Made by a program: the position numbers and the translations under genes. From Gnetum montanum (taxonomy: Eukaryota; Streptophyta; Gnetopsida; Gnetales; Gnetaceae), in NCBI GenBank assembly GCA_015680685.1, contig MNCI01005484.1:2925-27088 (forward strand): a stretch of DNA of 24,164 nucleotides. Reading direction: 5' to 3'. Each line of letters begins with the position of its first letter. The first letter of the stretch is position 1. The notes beneath the pieces are model-generated. The model was not told the DNA's origin. It saw only the letters and a list, made by a program, of their open reading frames with translations, and did no database searches. Below are positions 1-10,705 of the stretch, piece by piece.

Positions 1-494
1 ACTTTAGAGCTTGACCATCCCTGCACCTAAGCTTTGGGCCTACAAGGTAGATCAGATTTCTGTCCAGACAGTTTTCTTGTTGTTTTGTGCTCATTTTGTA
101 TCCAGTTGTTGGGGGTTTTCTCCCATTGTAACGTAATATACACGCAAGTATACATCCGATCCAGCATTGAGACATAGATCTTTGATCTTTGCGACATCCA
201 CTTTTTTTTCCTCTCCCGATTAGCATCTTTTCGGTGTTTTAGCATTATCTTCGTAGCGATCCATCTACGTCGTTGTCTCCCCGTTTTACGATCTCTCGCA
301 ACAAATCACGTCACGCAAAAATCCGTAATCGTCACCGCTTTTACTGACATGTAAGTCCCTATCTGATCGACAAGACCGTTCAGGGCACCGTGGATTCGTT
401 TTTCCAGCTTAGCCCTCGCGCGGATCTGTGGTTAAAGCTGTGTACACGGAATTTCGGTCCGTATTTCCAGCTGCCGACATTTTCCGTCGTTACA
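1..494 (+). other. Probable 3' end of an unidentified LTR element
   Basis: No coding region is seen here. This stretch is richer in CpG than the decayed pol sequence that follows and does not continue the reverse transcriptase upstream of its WVSP motif, so a junction lies near 494/495. The stretch ends in TTACA, compatible with the CA end of an LTR, and ATGAG (495-499) could be one copy of a 5-bp target duplication. The simplest reading is the tail of a younger LTR inserted into the RT gene. The other end lies outside the window, so the family cannot be named. Confidence 0.3.
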
Positions 495-499
495 ATGAG

Positions 500-1245
500 T
501 GGGTTAGCCCAGTCATGATTGTATTAAAGAAAGCAAGTGGTGGGTTTGCATCAACTTGTGGCTATTGAATATGGTAACATTCAAATAGCACTTTCCATTG
601 CCGTTTGTGAATCAAGTATTGGATACTATATTTGGGCATTGCTATCATAGATTTCTAGATGGTTATAGTGGCTATAACCAAATCCAGATTGCACTAGAGG
701 ATCATGCCAAAACAACATTCATAAGTTCCTGGGGAATTTTTTCATATCAAAAGATGCCTTTTGGTGTAAGCAATGCTCCTGCAACATTCCAATACTTGGT
801 CTTAAGCATTTTTTATTAAAACATTGGTTTTGGGATGGAATTATTCATGGATGACTTCTCCACCTTTGGTGCCACATTTGAGCAAGCCTTGGACTACCTT
901 GAGTAAGCGCTTAAAAGGTGTGTGGAGATGAATCTTCAGCTCAATTGACAAAAAAGCCATTTGATGGTCTAGAAGGACATTTCATTGGGGCACAGAATTT
1001 CTTAGGCAAGGATTGAGGTGAACCATAAAAAGATAAGGGTCAGCTAAAGAATAACTAGACAACTAAAAATTATTAAAGATGTCTAGTCATTCCTTGAACA
1101 CACTGGCTACTACCGAAATTTTATAAAAAGTTTCTCTAATATCACAAAATTGTTGGTTGAGCTTACAAAGAAAGATGATCCATTTATCTAAACTAAGGAA
1201 TGTAAAAATGCATTTTAGAGCTTCACACATAAGCTCTTAGAGACT
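500..1245 (+). pseudogene. Reverse transcriptase domain, Ty3/Gypsy (broken)
   Basis: This would copy element RNA into DNA in cytoplasmic particles. Visible motifs are WVSPVMIV near 500, FLDGYSGYNQIQIA (about 649-690, first catalytic Asp), MPFGVSNAPATFQ (about 754-792) and FMDD at 844-855 in place of the usual Y/F-x-DD box with its two catalytic Asp. The connection segment with an SFL....YYR..I-type motif lies near 1090-1130. The frame shifts once near 540, then stays in one frame to RNase H with stops such as those at 817 and 904. Five-prime truncated and not functional. The clade (Athila/Tat side) is inferred from the whole pol. Confidence 0.88.
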
Positions 1246-1640
1246 CCAATTCTACAAGCACTTGATTGGTCCAAACTATTTTATATAATGATAGACACAT
1301 CAAATTATGCCTTGGGAGCTATGCTTATGTAGTTTGACAATAAGAAACATCCATATTACATCCACTACACAAGTCAAAGCATTGTGGGTGCATACCTAAA
1401 TTACACCACAATGGAGAAAGAACCAATGATGATGGTGTATGCTCTAGAGAAGTTTAGGCACTATGTGCTTGAATATAAAGTGTTTGTACACATTGACCAT
1501 AGTGCCATTTGCTTCCTTATGAACAAGAAAATAATGAGCCCTTGTATCATATAGTGGCTGGTGATCTTGCAAGAGTTCAATGTTATAATGATAGATTGAA
1601 AGAGGATTGATAATGTTATCACTGATCACTTTTCTTGGTT
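1246..1640 (+). pseudogene. RNase H domain of Gypsy pol (broken)
   Basis: This continues the RT frame. It would remove the RNA strand from RNA/DNA hybrids during reverse transcription. The start is marked by MIDTSNYALGAML (Asp codon at 1294, first metal ligand). It is followed by YTTMEKEPMMMVYALEKFRHY (1396-1458, with the expected Glu) and the Asp in VHIDHSAI (about 1486-1509). Stops at 1330 (TAG), 1552 and 1597 break it. The order and spacing match the Ty3/Gypsy RNase H that directly follows RT. Confidence 0.82.
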
Positions 1641-1929
1641 ACAATGGGATAACAAAGAGGAGAGCTCACTCTTTGACCAATTTTTTGATGAACTCCTCTT
1701 TACTAATGCAATAAATGAAAAAGTGCTTAATGAACCAAAATGGTATGATGGCATCCTCACTTATCTTATTATTCAAGAGATGCCACTATATTTGGACTAT
1801 AGAAAGAAATAATAGTTTCTTTATTAGGACAAATGCTTCATGAAAATCAATGGACATCTTTACAAGGTGTGTGCTAATGGCCTAGTTCATTGGTGTGTAC
1901 TTGATGTTGATTAACTATGCATTTTCTAA

Positions 1930-3023
1930 GATGCTCATGAGCATTCATATGGGAGCCACTATGCTAGGAGACACACAATAATTAAGATCCTAATGGTAGG
2001 GTATTATTGGCCAACCATATTTAGGGATGCCCACCAATTTATCTGCTTTTGTAAATGCTATCAATGAGTTGGTGGGATGACTACTCGAATGGAGGGACCT
2101 CAATAGTGGATTCAAACACTAGAATCCTTTGACATCTAGAGCATCAACTTCATAAGTTTCATCATGCCCATGTTAAATAGAAAGGCATACATAATTTTTT
2201 CCATTGATTACTATACAAAATGGGTAGAAGTAGCAGTTGTCATTGACTATACATCATCTACTATTGCGTAGTTTGTACAAAAAAAGTTATAATTAGGTTT
2301 GGGGTGCTATGTGCACTAATTTTTGACAATGGAACCCATTTTATATCCACTACCTTTTGCAAGATTATGCAATTCTTTGGGGTTGAACATGAACTAACAA
2401 CACCCTACCACCCCCAAGCCAATGGTCAAGTAGAAGTTGCTAATAGGAAAATCATGAAGATCTTGACAAGAACTATCATAAAGTATAGGAGAGAATAGAG
2501 CACAAATCTAAATGATGGCCTCTAGCCACACTTCTCAATATGAAAACTTCCTATAGGCTACTCTTTCTATAAGCTAGTATACAAAAAATTACCAACTCTA
2601 CCTATCCAATCCGAGCTCCACACACTTTTAAAAACCTGTGACTTGGACCTTGACTTTAGCCTAGCAAAAAAAGAAAGATTAATCAACCTGAATGTTCTAG
2701 ATGAAAATAAATTGGTAGCCATATCCTTGAATGAAGTTAACAAAGCATTCAGTAAACAATGCCTTGACCTTAGGATAAGAAAAGTCAAATTTCAACTTGG
2801 AGACAAGGTCCTCTACTAGAACCCCACACATGTACCTCAATAAACTAAGTTCCAAACATTATGGGAGGGTCCTTAGATTATCTATGAAACCCTTCCTTCA
2901 AGGGCCATGTTGATCTACAAACTTAAGAGCCTAAACAAAAAGTAACTGGTCAACACACAACAAGTCAAACCTTTCCATGAGTCTAAGCAAGCCAGTGAAA
3001 GAAATGCCTCAATGGATGGATGA
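1930..3023 (+). pseudogene. Integrase of element A (broken)
   Basis: This would insert the cDNA into the genome. The zinc-binding region has two His (HEHSYGSHYARRH, about 1936-1974) and a CFCKC segment near 2044. The catalytic core has Asn where the first Asp is expected (INFISF, about 2144), a preserved second Asp in FDNGTHF (about 2325-2345) and Glu in PQANGQVEVANR (about 2415-2450). A one-base loss in the A-run at 2279-2285 shifts the frame. The C-terminal FQLGDKVL motif (about 2790) and a GP..I...L segment follow, ending at TGA 3021-3023. No chromodomain follows. Stops occur throughout, so it is inactive. Confidence 0.87.
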
Positions 3024-3062
3024 CCTCACTCAATCTTTCAAATCTCCTCCTTTAAAATTAGT

Positions 3063-3535
3063 CATGGGGGAGATGGCTATCATTTAAAGTGGCTCTTTAT
3101 TTTTTCCTAATTTTTTTTACACTTTCTTATTTTACACCTTTTTTGTTTTACACTTTATTATTTTTTCAAAATTTTTTTTTACAACGTCATTAGTATGTTT
3201 TATTTTTCTTGAATATTTTATAATTTATTTTATATTTTCCCTTATTTTGATGTGAATTTTTCATTTTTTCTAGTAAAACTATTTTTTACCAATAAGACAC
3301 AATGATGTTGTAGTTGTTTGCTAATGGTGGTTTTTACTTAATATTTTTGATTGCTAATGTTTGGTTTCTATTTTTGAATTTTGATGACTAATAACTAAGA
3401 TAAAGTTTCTTTTTCATGGAATAAGCAGTAAGTCCACATCATTCACCCATCCACAAACTCTATGGTTTTCCTTGTTTTGGAAACATAAGATCCCTTTTCA
3501 TTAATAAAACCTTAACAAACTTGTGACCTTAGTAG
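3063..3535 (+). other. T-rich 3' non-coding region of element A with a purine tract
   Basis: It begins with CATGGGGGAGATGG (3063-3076), also found at the equivalent place in element M (about 6430-6445, opposite strand). The next 460 bases are T-rich, with scattered TTTTACA units and no coding potential. Segments such as TTGCTAATG...GGTTT match M in the same order, showing that A and M share their post-pol region. It ends in AGTAG, the target duplicated by M. Confidence 0.65.
3531..3535. repeat. Target site duplication AGTAG (left copy of M)
   Basis: AGTAG directly precedes the TGATGAG end of the M LTR. The same five bases directly follow the opposite LTR end at 10715-10719. Five bases is the normal Ty3/Gypsy duplication length, and the two flanks also belong to one element (A). 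Confidence 0.92.
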
Positions 3536-4240
3536 TGATGAGTGGTGAGGTACCCCTACACTCAACCATACGAATACGAGCATAACATGCACGATCCAGT
3601 TGAACTCTGCAGACTAAGTGCCTACATGCCTCATGGAACACTTAAGGTTAAGTAAGTGTCTTCCCAGACTTACTTGTATTTGTCGCAGTGTATGGTTAAG
3701 TAAGTCTGAGGTATATGATTTTTATAGCTTTTCTATTTTATCTCCTATGCTAGTGAGGTGAAGGGTTGAAGAGATTAACTAAGTAACTCTAACTAACTAA
3801 CTAAGTCTGAATTAACCTAGTGTCAGCATCCGTTCCCACTTACCGTTCACACCCTGAACTGATGCAACTATGGTTACCAAACGCTAATCGTTGCTGGGAT
3901 CACCACGCGTAATGCACATGCTCGAAGCAGTCATATTGAGGCACTTAACTAGGAGAGAAGGGTTGAGAAAGATTTAATTCCTAATAAAGCATGTAAATGA
4001 TAAATAGTAAATAACAATAAATAAATTCCTAATTAGCCTATTCCATGCACTGCAAGAAGTTCATCTTTATTGCCGTACACAAACTTGTGTTCAGGTACAA
4101 TGTCCTCTCAAAATAAAGATCCATTTACTTTGGAGCTCTTAATGTGGGCACATGGAAAATATTCTATCTCTAGAGGGATCAAATTACTAGATTTTCACTA
4201 CGGTATAAGCCTAGGATGGAAAACAAGGGAGAGTTGCCTC

Positions 4241-4250
4241 TTATTTATAG
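4241..4250 (-). promoter_or_regulatory. TATA box of the M 3' LTR
   Basis: CTATAAATAA on the minus strand, just downstream of the palindrome array. The same sequence stands at the same place in the LTRs at 10623-10632 and 22587-22596, so it is very probably the U3/R core promoter. Confidence 0.75.
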
Positions 4251-4265
4251 ACTTTGCGGTGCATC

Positions 4266-4388
4266 GCGATATCGCGTATGCGATATTGCGTATGCAATAT
4301 CGCAGGGGATGACGTGATATTGTGTACGTGATATCGTGTGGGATGCGATATTGTGGCAGATGTGATATCATGACCCATGCGATATCAC
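4266..4388. repeat. Eight-copy degenerate GCGATATCGC palindrome array in U3
   Basis: Copies start at 4266, 4280, 4294, 4314, 4328, 4345, 4362 and 4379. Only the first is the perfect palindrome GCGATATCGC. The others differ by C-to-T or G-to-A changes (for example GCGATATTGC, GTGATATCAT). Spacing is 14 to 20 bases. The position immediately upstream of the TATA box suggests an enhancer or silencer-binding array. No binding protein can be named. Confidence 0.85.
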
Positions 4389-4397
4389 ATCCCATCA

Positions 4398-4405
4398 TAC
4401 CCCCA
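4398..4405 (-). other. Polypurine tract of element M
   Basis: TGGGGGTA on the minus strand directly abuts the TGATG start of the 3' LTR. The same tract precedes the LTRs at 15260 (GTGGGGGTA) and 22712 (TGGGGGTA). It is the expected primer for plus-strand DNA synthesis. Confidence 0.85.
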
Positions 4406-6134
4406 TGAATGAATAAAAACTCATCCTCCAGTTCCTTACAAAATATTGGGACGGTATGGGATTATTGACTCAAAATGAACTAATGGAATGACTTGTGAAC
4501 GGATCATCATTACAAGACAAGAAAAAAATGGTGTTCATGACAACAAGAGTGAACACCTTATTACATTGACATTAGGCCTTATTTGGCAGCGGAGAAAGAG
4601 AGAGAGAAAGAAGTGTTGCTACTACCAATGCCCAGATTGTGCCTTTCATTGTTCATTCGTAAACGCACCATCGATCTTGCTCCTTGCATAGCTGCTTACA
4701 GCATTGCTCCATTCCAAGTGTTCCTTCTAGATCAAATTTGTTGTTACATGATTTCCATGTACACACACAACACAATTTTTGTATTAGCAAGGGTAAATGA
4801 ATTTCAATGTAGTTGATACCTTGCTTCGGTGAAAGGTCCATTGGCTAGGTTGTGGTATGGTTGATATGGATTTGGAGATATAATATTGGTGACGACCAAA
4901 GGTGTAGGGTTTTGGATTAAATCAAAAAAATTAGGCCCTGTACCCCCATGACTAATCATGAACCTCTGGTAGCATTAAAATGGAGAAAGAAAAGGAACAA
5001 GAAATATGAGAAGAAAGAGACAACTATAACGTCGGTGAAATGGATGTCAAGATGGAAATGAAAAAAATAAAATAGATTGCAAAAATCTTAGGGGAAAGAA
5101 TTTAAGTAGTGCATCAAAGAGGAATGTCAGTGGGTCCTCGCAAAAGTAGGCTCATGCCTTTAATGCCCTGACAAACCCACATTCGGAGAGTCTGTAGGCT
5201 CTGGGAATGTCATGTGGAACAAAAGTTAAAGTCTTAACTACAAGAATTTACCAAAAAGAAAACAATGCATAAACCAAAATACACACTTATGATACAACCG
5301 ACAATGAGGTGAATAATGGAGAGAAGGATGGAGAGAAGAGAATGGAATGGAATCCCAAGAACAGGGTGGTGTACAGCCCCTTGTGTAGTTCATAGTTAAT
5401 GTGACTTAGCAGATCCCATTCCAAGTCTAGTCTCAAACAAACCACTTTCAGTGACTTCACATTAATGCATTTGGCCGAACCATCCTCTTAAAGCAACAAG
5501 AATGCCTTCACCCAAGAGCCACCACCATTCCGACGAAACAAGGAGAGAATGGGAAGTGAGAAGGGCCTTAGTTAGAGGGAACATTTTTATTTTGAGTTTC
5601 ATAACCAGTGCTTGTAGCCCAAGGGATTATTTTTTCTAAGGGGTGTGCTTTTAATTCTCACTTTTTTTTTGTGTTTTATGTGTTTATGTGTGAGAATCAC
5701 ACCATGCAAAGACTTTGTTATTTTTATTTACTCAGCTTCCCGATGATTGGGTAACATCGAAATGATAAGAAAACTCAAGAAGAACACATCCAAGCACCCA
5801 AGAGAATGGATAACACAAATGCATCAAGTTCCGTTGAAGTCACACCATTTTCAATCCTTGAGTCCTTCCTTAGTTTGAGAAATGCCCAATCACTGATTTG
5901 TTAATAGTTTTAATTTAGAAAGGGATTGTACATTTCCAAGCTGAGAGAGACCATAGAACTAGTGGATGACTGGATGAAGTGAACTCATTGCCTGCTATAT
6001 TAAAAGAACCATACGTTAGTAGTAACATCATGACTTAAAGGTAAAAACCAAACATTAGCAATCAGTAATAAAGCAATTCATACCATCATGCAGGACACTT
6101 ATTGGGTGACAAACTTACAAGGTGGATCACACAA

Positions 6135-6160
6135 ACACACACACACACACACACACACAC
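6135..6160. repeat. (AC)13 microsatellite
   Basis: An uninterrupted AC dinucleotide run of 26 bases within the M 3' non-coding region. It is absent from the matching part of element A. Confidence 0.95.
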
Positions 6161-6179
6161 AATGAAAAAGTATAACGAT

Positions 6180-6390
6180 GTTGTAAAACAAAAATAAGAA
6201 AAGTTAAAGAAATTTGTAAAACAAAAACAAGAAAAGTTAAAGAAATGTGTAAAAAAAAAAATTTAAAGAAACTTGTAAAACAAAAATGTGTAAGACAAAA
6301 ACGTGTAAAAAAATGTGGAAAACAAAAATTTGTAAAACAAAAATGTGTACGTAGAAAACACGTAAAATAAAAATATGTAAAACAAAAACT
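6180..6390 (-). repeat. Degenerate TTTTTGTTTTACA repeats
   Basis: More than ten irregularly spaced copies of GTAAAACAAAAA (plus strand), some reduced to GTAAAA or ACAAAA. A related T-rich array lies at 3110-3190 in element A, so the motif belongs to the family's 3' region. It creates a long open frame on the minus strand that is not a gene. Confidence 0.75.
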
Positions 6391-6610
6391 AAAAAGAACT
6401 AAGGGCCTCCCCAAATGATTAGCATAGGTGGCCATTTCCCCCATGACGAAATTGCAAGGGAGAGATCCAAAATAATGAGTGTTTGTTTGAATTTCGTAGA
6501 AGTGCCCAACTTCTCCCAATTGATGTTCTTAGATTAAGGGGTGGAAGTTCGCGATGCTCATATTCCAAGGTATCTATGCCCTCATTGTTGGCATGAGTTG
6601 TTCCCCCAGT

Positions 6611-7190
6611 TCATTCCATGCATATTTTTTGGTTGCTCTTCCAAATAGCTATCAACCATGGGGTGTCTACTACTGGTGTGGTTGCTACATATAGGCGAGT
6701 TTCAAGGGCACACCTGTTGCATGGAGGAGATGTGGAGCATTCCTCCATGTCATCACCTAATGAATCACTGTATGTGATGCATGAAACTTTCTTCTTCTCA
6801 ATATTTCCGTAAATATTTACCTTAGATATTTCCAAGGAAAGATCATGAATCCTTAGGCATGCATCTATTGTGCTTAACCATGCCCTTCCCATTATAATTG
6901 GGAAGTCCCCTTCATTGTTGTTAACTTCAATCACTAGGAAATCGGCTGGGTAGGACCAATCACACACAATGGTAATGATGTCCTCCACTAATCCCAAGGA
7001 AATGGTGATGGAATGGTCTACCAGCTCTAGTTGGATGTTTCTCTTCTTAAGTTGGGGTAGGTTCCAGACTTGATACATCTCTGGTGAAATTAAGTTGACT
7101 CCGGAATCTGAGTCAAGAAGAGCCTTATGTGGTTCATTCTTGGTGACTTGGAGGTAGATTAAGAACTCCTAGGATCAGATAATTTCCTTG
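6611..7190 (-). pseudogene. Aspartic protease domain of Gypsy element M (broken)
   Basis: This would cut the element polyprotein during particle maturation. The active-site signature is KALLDSDSGVNLIS (about 7132-7090, D-S-G form). The flap and second half follow in an open stretch starting MYQVWNLPQLKKR, and the family's C-terminal I-M-G-R-x-W-L box reads IIMGRAWLSTIDA (about 6898-6860). A frameshift near 7190 separates it from gag. The frame ends at 6611 with no RT behind it, although RT always follows protease in Gypsy elements. Assignment rests on the DSG motif and the IMGRAWL box. Confidence 0.8.
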
Positions 7191-9761
7191 GAAGGTGGCC
7201 TACCTTGATCCAGTCAGTTATGGGATGTTTTAACATAACCGTATGCGTTAAGCTTTGATTTTGAACTGAAGGGAGCCCCAAAGCCTTGTGTGTCGGAGGA
7301 GTGATCATAGACTCAACCACTTGTTTTTGTGAGAGCTTGTCTAGGCTTTTGGTTCTAAAGAAGGGTCTTCTCTTTTTACAATTTTCAGAACCAGCAGCGG
7401 GTTGAATGTTTATGGCTCTCATAGCATTGCGTTGCTGCGGTTAAGTGGGGAGTTCTCCTTACATTGTTGGAGCAGGAGGTGTTATGGGAACTACCGATGG
7501 AAGAGGTGTGGACAGATTAGGAGGATGGTATGGGTATGGAGTGTCTCCTGGAGGAGAAGGAGTCCTTCTAAAGTACTCTCTAACTTGGTAGTAACATTGG
7601 GGAGTTATGTGACCCATGAAGTCACTTGGAGAAATCAGCTGTTGCATGTAGTAACCATAAGGATCGGGCTATTGGTAAGGGTATTGATGTTTTGGCAATG
7701 GCATCTCCCATGACTGTGGGTATTGCCACTACTGATGTTGTCCGATGGGTTGTGGTGGAGTTCCACTTGGATAGTATGTCAACGGTTGGTGGAACTGTCT
7801 TGGGTTACCTTGGGGATAAGGTAACCTTTGGGGCGTTTGCTGTTTGTTGAGTCTCAGGGTGAGTGCATACACCCCAGACTCTTGTAAATGTGAGATGATT
7901 GGACAACATCCCTTAGGATGGTTATATTAGTAGATCTCACATCCACTATCATTGTCTATGTTCGAATCCACAACCTCATCAGAGATAATTATTTTCCCCT
8001 TACCCTTGTCACGTGCAGGGCCTGAATCTCTCTGCTTTTTCTTATTCTTGTCACTACTTCATTCCTCCTTAGACTCCTCTACAATATTTAGGACAGTTTC
8101 AATTTTACTATCTAAGGAGTTCCATAGTTCATCTACCTTGGCCAATACTTTTGTTGTTAGTTTCTGAAGCGGAAAGTTTTTTCTGTTCACCAACTCTTCG
8201 ATTGGTGACTCATCCTCTTCATCGCAAAATCTCACTCCCTTCTTTCAAAGAGAGGGATCATGGTTATATTCTTTCACACTTTCCCTTTTTCATAGCTCCC
8301 CTTCTTCTTTGGCTACTTGTTCCAACAAGCAATGAATTTCATGGGATCTAAGTTCTAATAATCTCCCTTGGGAATAAGTCCTAAGGGTTCTCCTAGTTTC
8401 ATACCTTAGCCCATCTACGATGTGGTAGAGTTGATCCCGCTATGTGTAACCATGGCCTGGGCAACAATGTAACAATGCGTAATAGCGGCCCATGGTAGCA
8501 TCCAACCTTGCTTCCATCCTTGGATTTGCTTACGCAAGTTAGACACTGTGGAGTACATTTGATACTTATCGTTGAAGAGTTCTAACATCGTACTCCACCT
8601 CTTGATGGTTTTTAGTTCTAAGGACCAGTACCAACTCTCTTCTTCCTTAATGAGTGTCCTGGGAAACAACTTTAGTTTCTGCCACTCATTCTCTATGTTT
8701 TACAAGGCACAGGCATCGTGGAATGCCTATAAATGATTTTGTGGATCTGCGTTATATCCCCCCTCAAATCGAGGGATGTTGTTCATATCTAAGTGCTTGA
8801 TCCGACTATCTTTTAAATGCCTTGTTGGTATTCTCACTACCTCCATTATATCTAGCATACTTTAGGTGAAAAGTAGGGGTTCATCATGATCATCTCTTTC
8901 ATAATGTCTATGATGTCTTCGTGGTTCCCTACTTTCCCTTTGTTCATGCCTTGATTCTCTTAACTACCCTCGTCCTCACTCTCAACTCTCTCATTGAGGT
9001 CTCTCATTCTATCTACCTCTATCCTTACCGTTATGCTCTCGATGATTGCACCTAGATGTGGAAGGAGAGGGTGAATGATGTGATGAAGGGGAAGAAGAAG
9101 AAGAACCATCACCATGACGATGTTTCTTATCTTCTCTTAAGTGGCTTTAGCCTCGATCGTGATGTCGATTTGAGTGCCCGTCCTTGTCATGTGTTGTTGT
9201 TCCCTCAGTGAATAGCTAATGTTCACAGGGATCAGAACCAGGGTTATGTATCATGGAGCATAGGTTCTGATACCCCACCTCCTCACTATCATTAGGAGGA
9301 GGAACATCTTTCGATAGAGAACCCGTTATAAGTGGTTCACCATCTCCTATTTCACTTAGGATGTGTAGGACCTCTTTACCCTTCAACAGTGTATGTTGGC
9401 TCTCCTACCTTGAGTCCCTCATATATTGTAATGTTGTGGGATGGTAATCCCTCATGTCAAAATCTTTCACAATGTATTTAGCATAGAGCTGAGTCATGCC
9501 GATTTGTGCCAAAGCATGGAGGAGCATGTTGGGGATGACACGATTTAGAGGTAACACTATGTTACCTTGCAAATCTCTCCAGCACATCTGTTCATCTTGA
9601 CGGAAGATAAAAGTAAAATTGGAAATATACTCATCGAGATGAGTATATTCCACCCTATATTGTTGAGGAATTGGCGGATTTAGGTTACGTGTTTTTTAGT
9701 GCCGACTGTTCTTTGTATTATCCCTAGGTGAAATGCTCTTGTGAGAATAAGAAGAAGCCAT
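7191..9761 (-). pseudogene. Gag (capsid/nucleocapsid) of element M (broken)
   Basis: This forms the particle that packages element RNA. The start is placed at the ATG at 9761 (MASSYSHKS), the first in the right frame after the primer site. The order is an N-terminal region with MEYTHLDEYISNF; a Ser/His-rich charged stretch (about 9180-9000); the capsid core with IPRFEGGYNADPQNHL, KLFPRTLIKEEESWYWSLEL and W..M..LFNDKY (about 8790-8560); a basic linker; a possible zinc knuckle remnant near 7900 (NHPKGCCP, one Cys apparently lost); and a Pro/Gln-rich tail (7830-7470). Frames change between 8415 and 8170 and again near 7190. Stops, such as the one after NSRH, break it. Confidence 0.83.
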
Positions 9762-9885
9762 TATGTCTTATTGGTGTGCTATTTGAACATTATAAAAAAT
9801 TTTCATTTAATTGATCCTAAGGTTCGTTTAAGCTCCCAACGATGTGAATGATCTCTTATGTTCTACTTAGCGCATAAACACTTAG

Positions 9886-9903
9886 TCCCCGGCAATGGTG
9901 CCA
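9886..9903 (-). other. Primer binding site for tRNA-Asp
   Basis: TGGCACCATTGCCGGGGA on the minus strand, one base inside the 5' LTR. It matches the 3' end of plant tRNA-Asp (TGGCGCCGTTGCCGGGGA as primer site) at 16 of 18 positions. Both mismatches are CpG-type transitions. This fixes the orientation of M and its 5' LTR. tRNA-Asp priming is typical of Athila and related Gypsy elements. Confidence 0.88.
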
Positions 9904-10622
9904 ATGATGAGTGGTGAGGTACCCCTACACTCAACCATATGAATATGAGCGTAACATGCGCAATGCAATCGAACTCTGTAGACTAAGTGTCTACACACCT
10001 CATGGAACACTTAAGGTTAATTATTCGTTGTCTTCATAGACTTAGTTGTATTTGTCACGGTGTATGGTTAAGTAACTCTGAGGTATATGATTTTTATAGC
10101 TTTTTTGTTTTATCTCCTGTGCTAGTGAGGTGAAGGGTTGAAGAGATTAACTAACTAACTCTAATTAACTAAATAAGTCTAAATTAACCTAGCATCAGCA
10201 TCCATTCCCACTTAATGTTCACACCCTGAACCAATGCAACCGTGGTTTCCAAACGCTAATCATTGGTGGGATCACCACGCGTAACACACGTGCTCGAAGC
10301 ATTCGTATTGAGGCACTTAACTAGGAGAGAAGGGTTGAGAAAGATTTAATTCCTAATAAAGCATGTAAATGATAAATAGTAAATAACAATAAATAAAGTC
10401 CTAATTAGCCTATTCCATGCACTACAAGGTTTATCCATGAATTTCATTTTTATTGTTGTACACAAACTTGTGTTCAGGTACAATGTCTGCTCGAATAAAG
10501 ATCCGTTCACTTTGGAGCCCCTACTATGGGCACATGGAAAATATTCTATCTCTGGAGGGATCAAATTGCTAGAGTTTCACTATGGTCTAAGCCTAGGATG
10601 GAAAACAAGGAAGAGTTGCCTC

Positions 10623-10632
10623 TTATTTATAG
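10623..10632 (-). promoter_or_regulatory. TATA box of the M 5' LTR
   Basis: CTATAAATAA on the minus strand, at the same place relative to the palindrome array as in the other LTRs. This is the copy that would have driven transcription of M. Confidence 0.75.
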
Positions 10633-10647
10633 ACTTTGCAGCGCACC

Positions 10648-10705
10648 GCAATATCGTGTACGTGATATTGCGGGGGATGACGCGATATTGTGTATGCGAT
10701 ATCGC
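10648..10705. repeat. Four-copy GCGATATCGC-like array in U3
   Basis: Units start at 10648, 10662, 10682 and 10696. The last is a perfect palindrome and the others carry transitions (GCAATATCGT, GTGATATTGC, GCGATATTGT). The 14/20/14 spacing is the same as at the left of the other arrays. Confidence 0.85.

Larger units (their letters stand above)
495..3535 (+). mobile_element. Element A, left part: decayed Ty3/Gypsy (Athila/Tat-like) retrotransposon
   Basis: The domain order is RT, RNase H, integrase and then a T-rich 3' region, which is the Ty3/Gypsy order. There is no chromodomain; a long non-coding 3' region follows integrase, as in the non-chromovirus Athila/Tat group. The 5' end (LTR, gag, protease and the RT N-terminus) is missing, cut by the 1-494 sequence. 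The 3' part is separated by insertion of element M and resumes at about 10720. The RT to integrase frame has many stops and at least two frameshifts. Confidence 0.85.
3536..4397 (-). repeat. 3' LTR of element M (862 bp)
   Basis: On the plus strand it starts TGATGAGTGG and ends CCCATCA, the inverted TGATGA/TCATCA pattern shared by 9905-10714, 15260-16138 and 21642-22712. On the minus strand, U3 holds eight degenerate GCGATATCGC-like palindromes (4266-4388), then a TATA box (4250-4241). R/U5 follows with an AATAAA signal near 4073-4068. It is followed on the plus strand by the complement of the polypurine tract, which identifies it as the 3' LTR. Confidence 0.92.
4406..6430 (-). other. Long non-coding region between protease remnant and 3' LTR of M
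   Basis: About 2 kb without a credible gene; short ORFs here are not conserved in frame with the matching region of element C (22721-24164). The block is clearly repeated in C and, more diverged and in the opposite orientation, at 10720-11600 in element A. It holds a second CATGGGGGTA tract (4950-4941), a microsatellite (6135-6160) and TTTTGTTTTACA-like repeats. A long 3' non-coding region after pol is common in Athila/Tat elements; an env-like ORF was looked for and not seen. Confidence 0.65.

Noticed and set aside
4070-4312. ORF, with matching ORFs at 10437-10751 and 10526-10762
   Set aside because: They lie inside LTRs in antisense orientation and arise from the same R/U3 sequence; no independent support.
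6127-6519. 130-codon open frame on the minus strand rich in Phe, Thr and Cys
   Set aside because: It is a translation of the TTTTTGTTTTACA repeats and the AC microsatellite next to the pol end; no domain, and the related region of A is not open.
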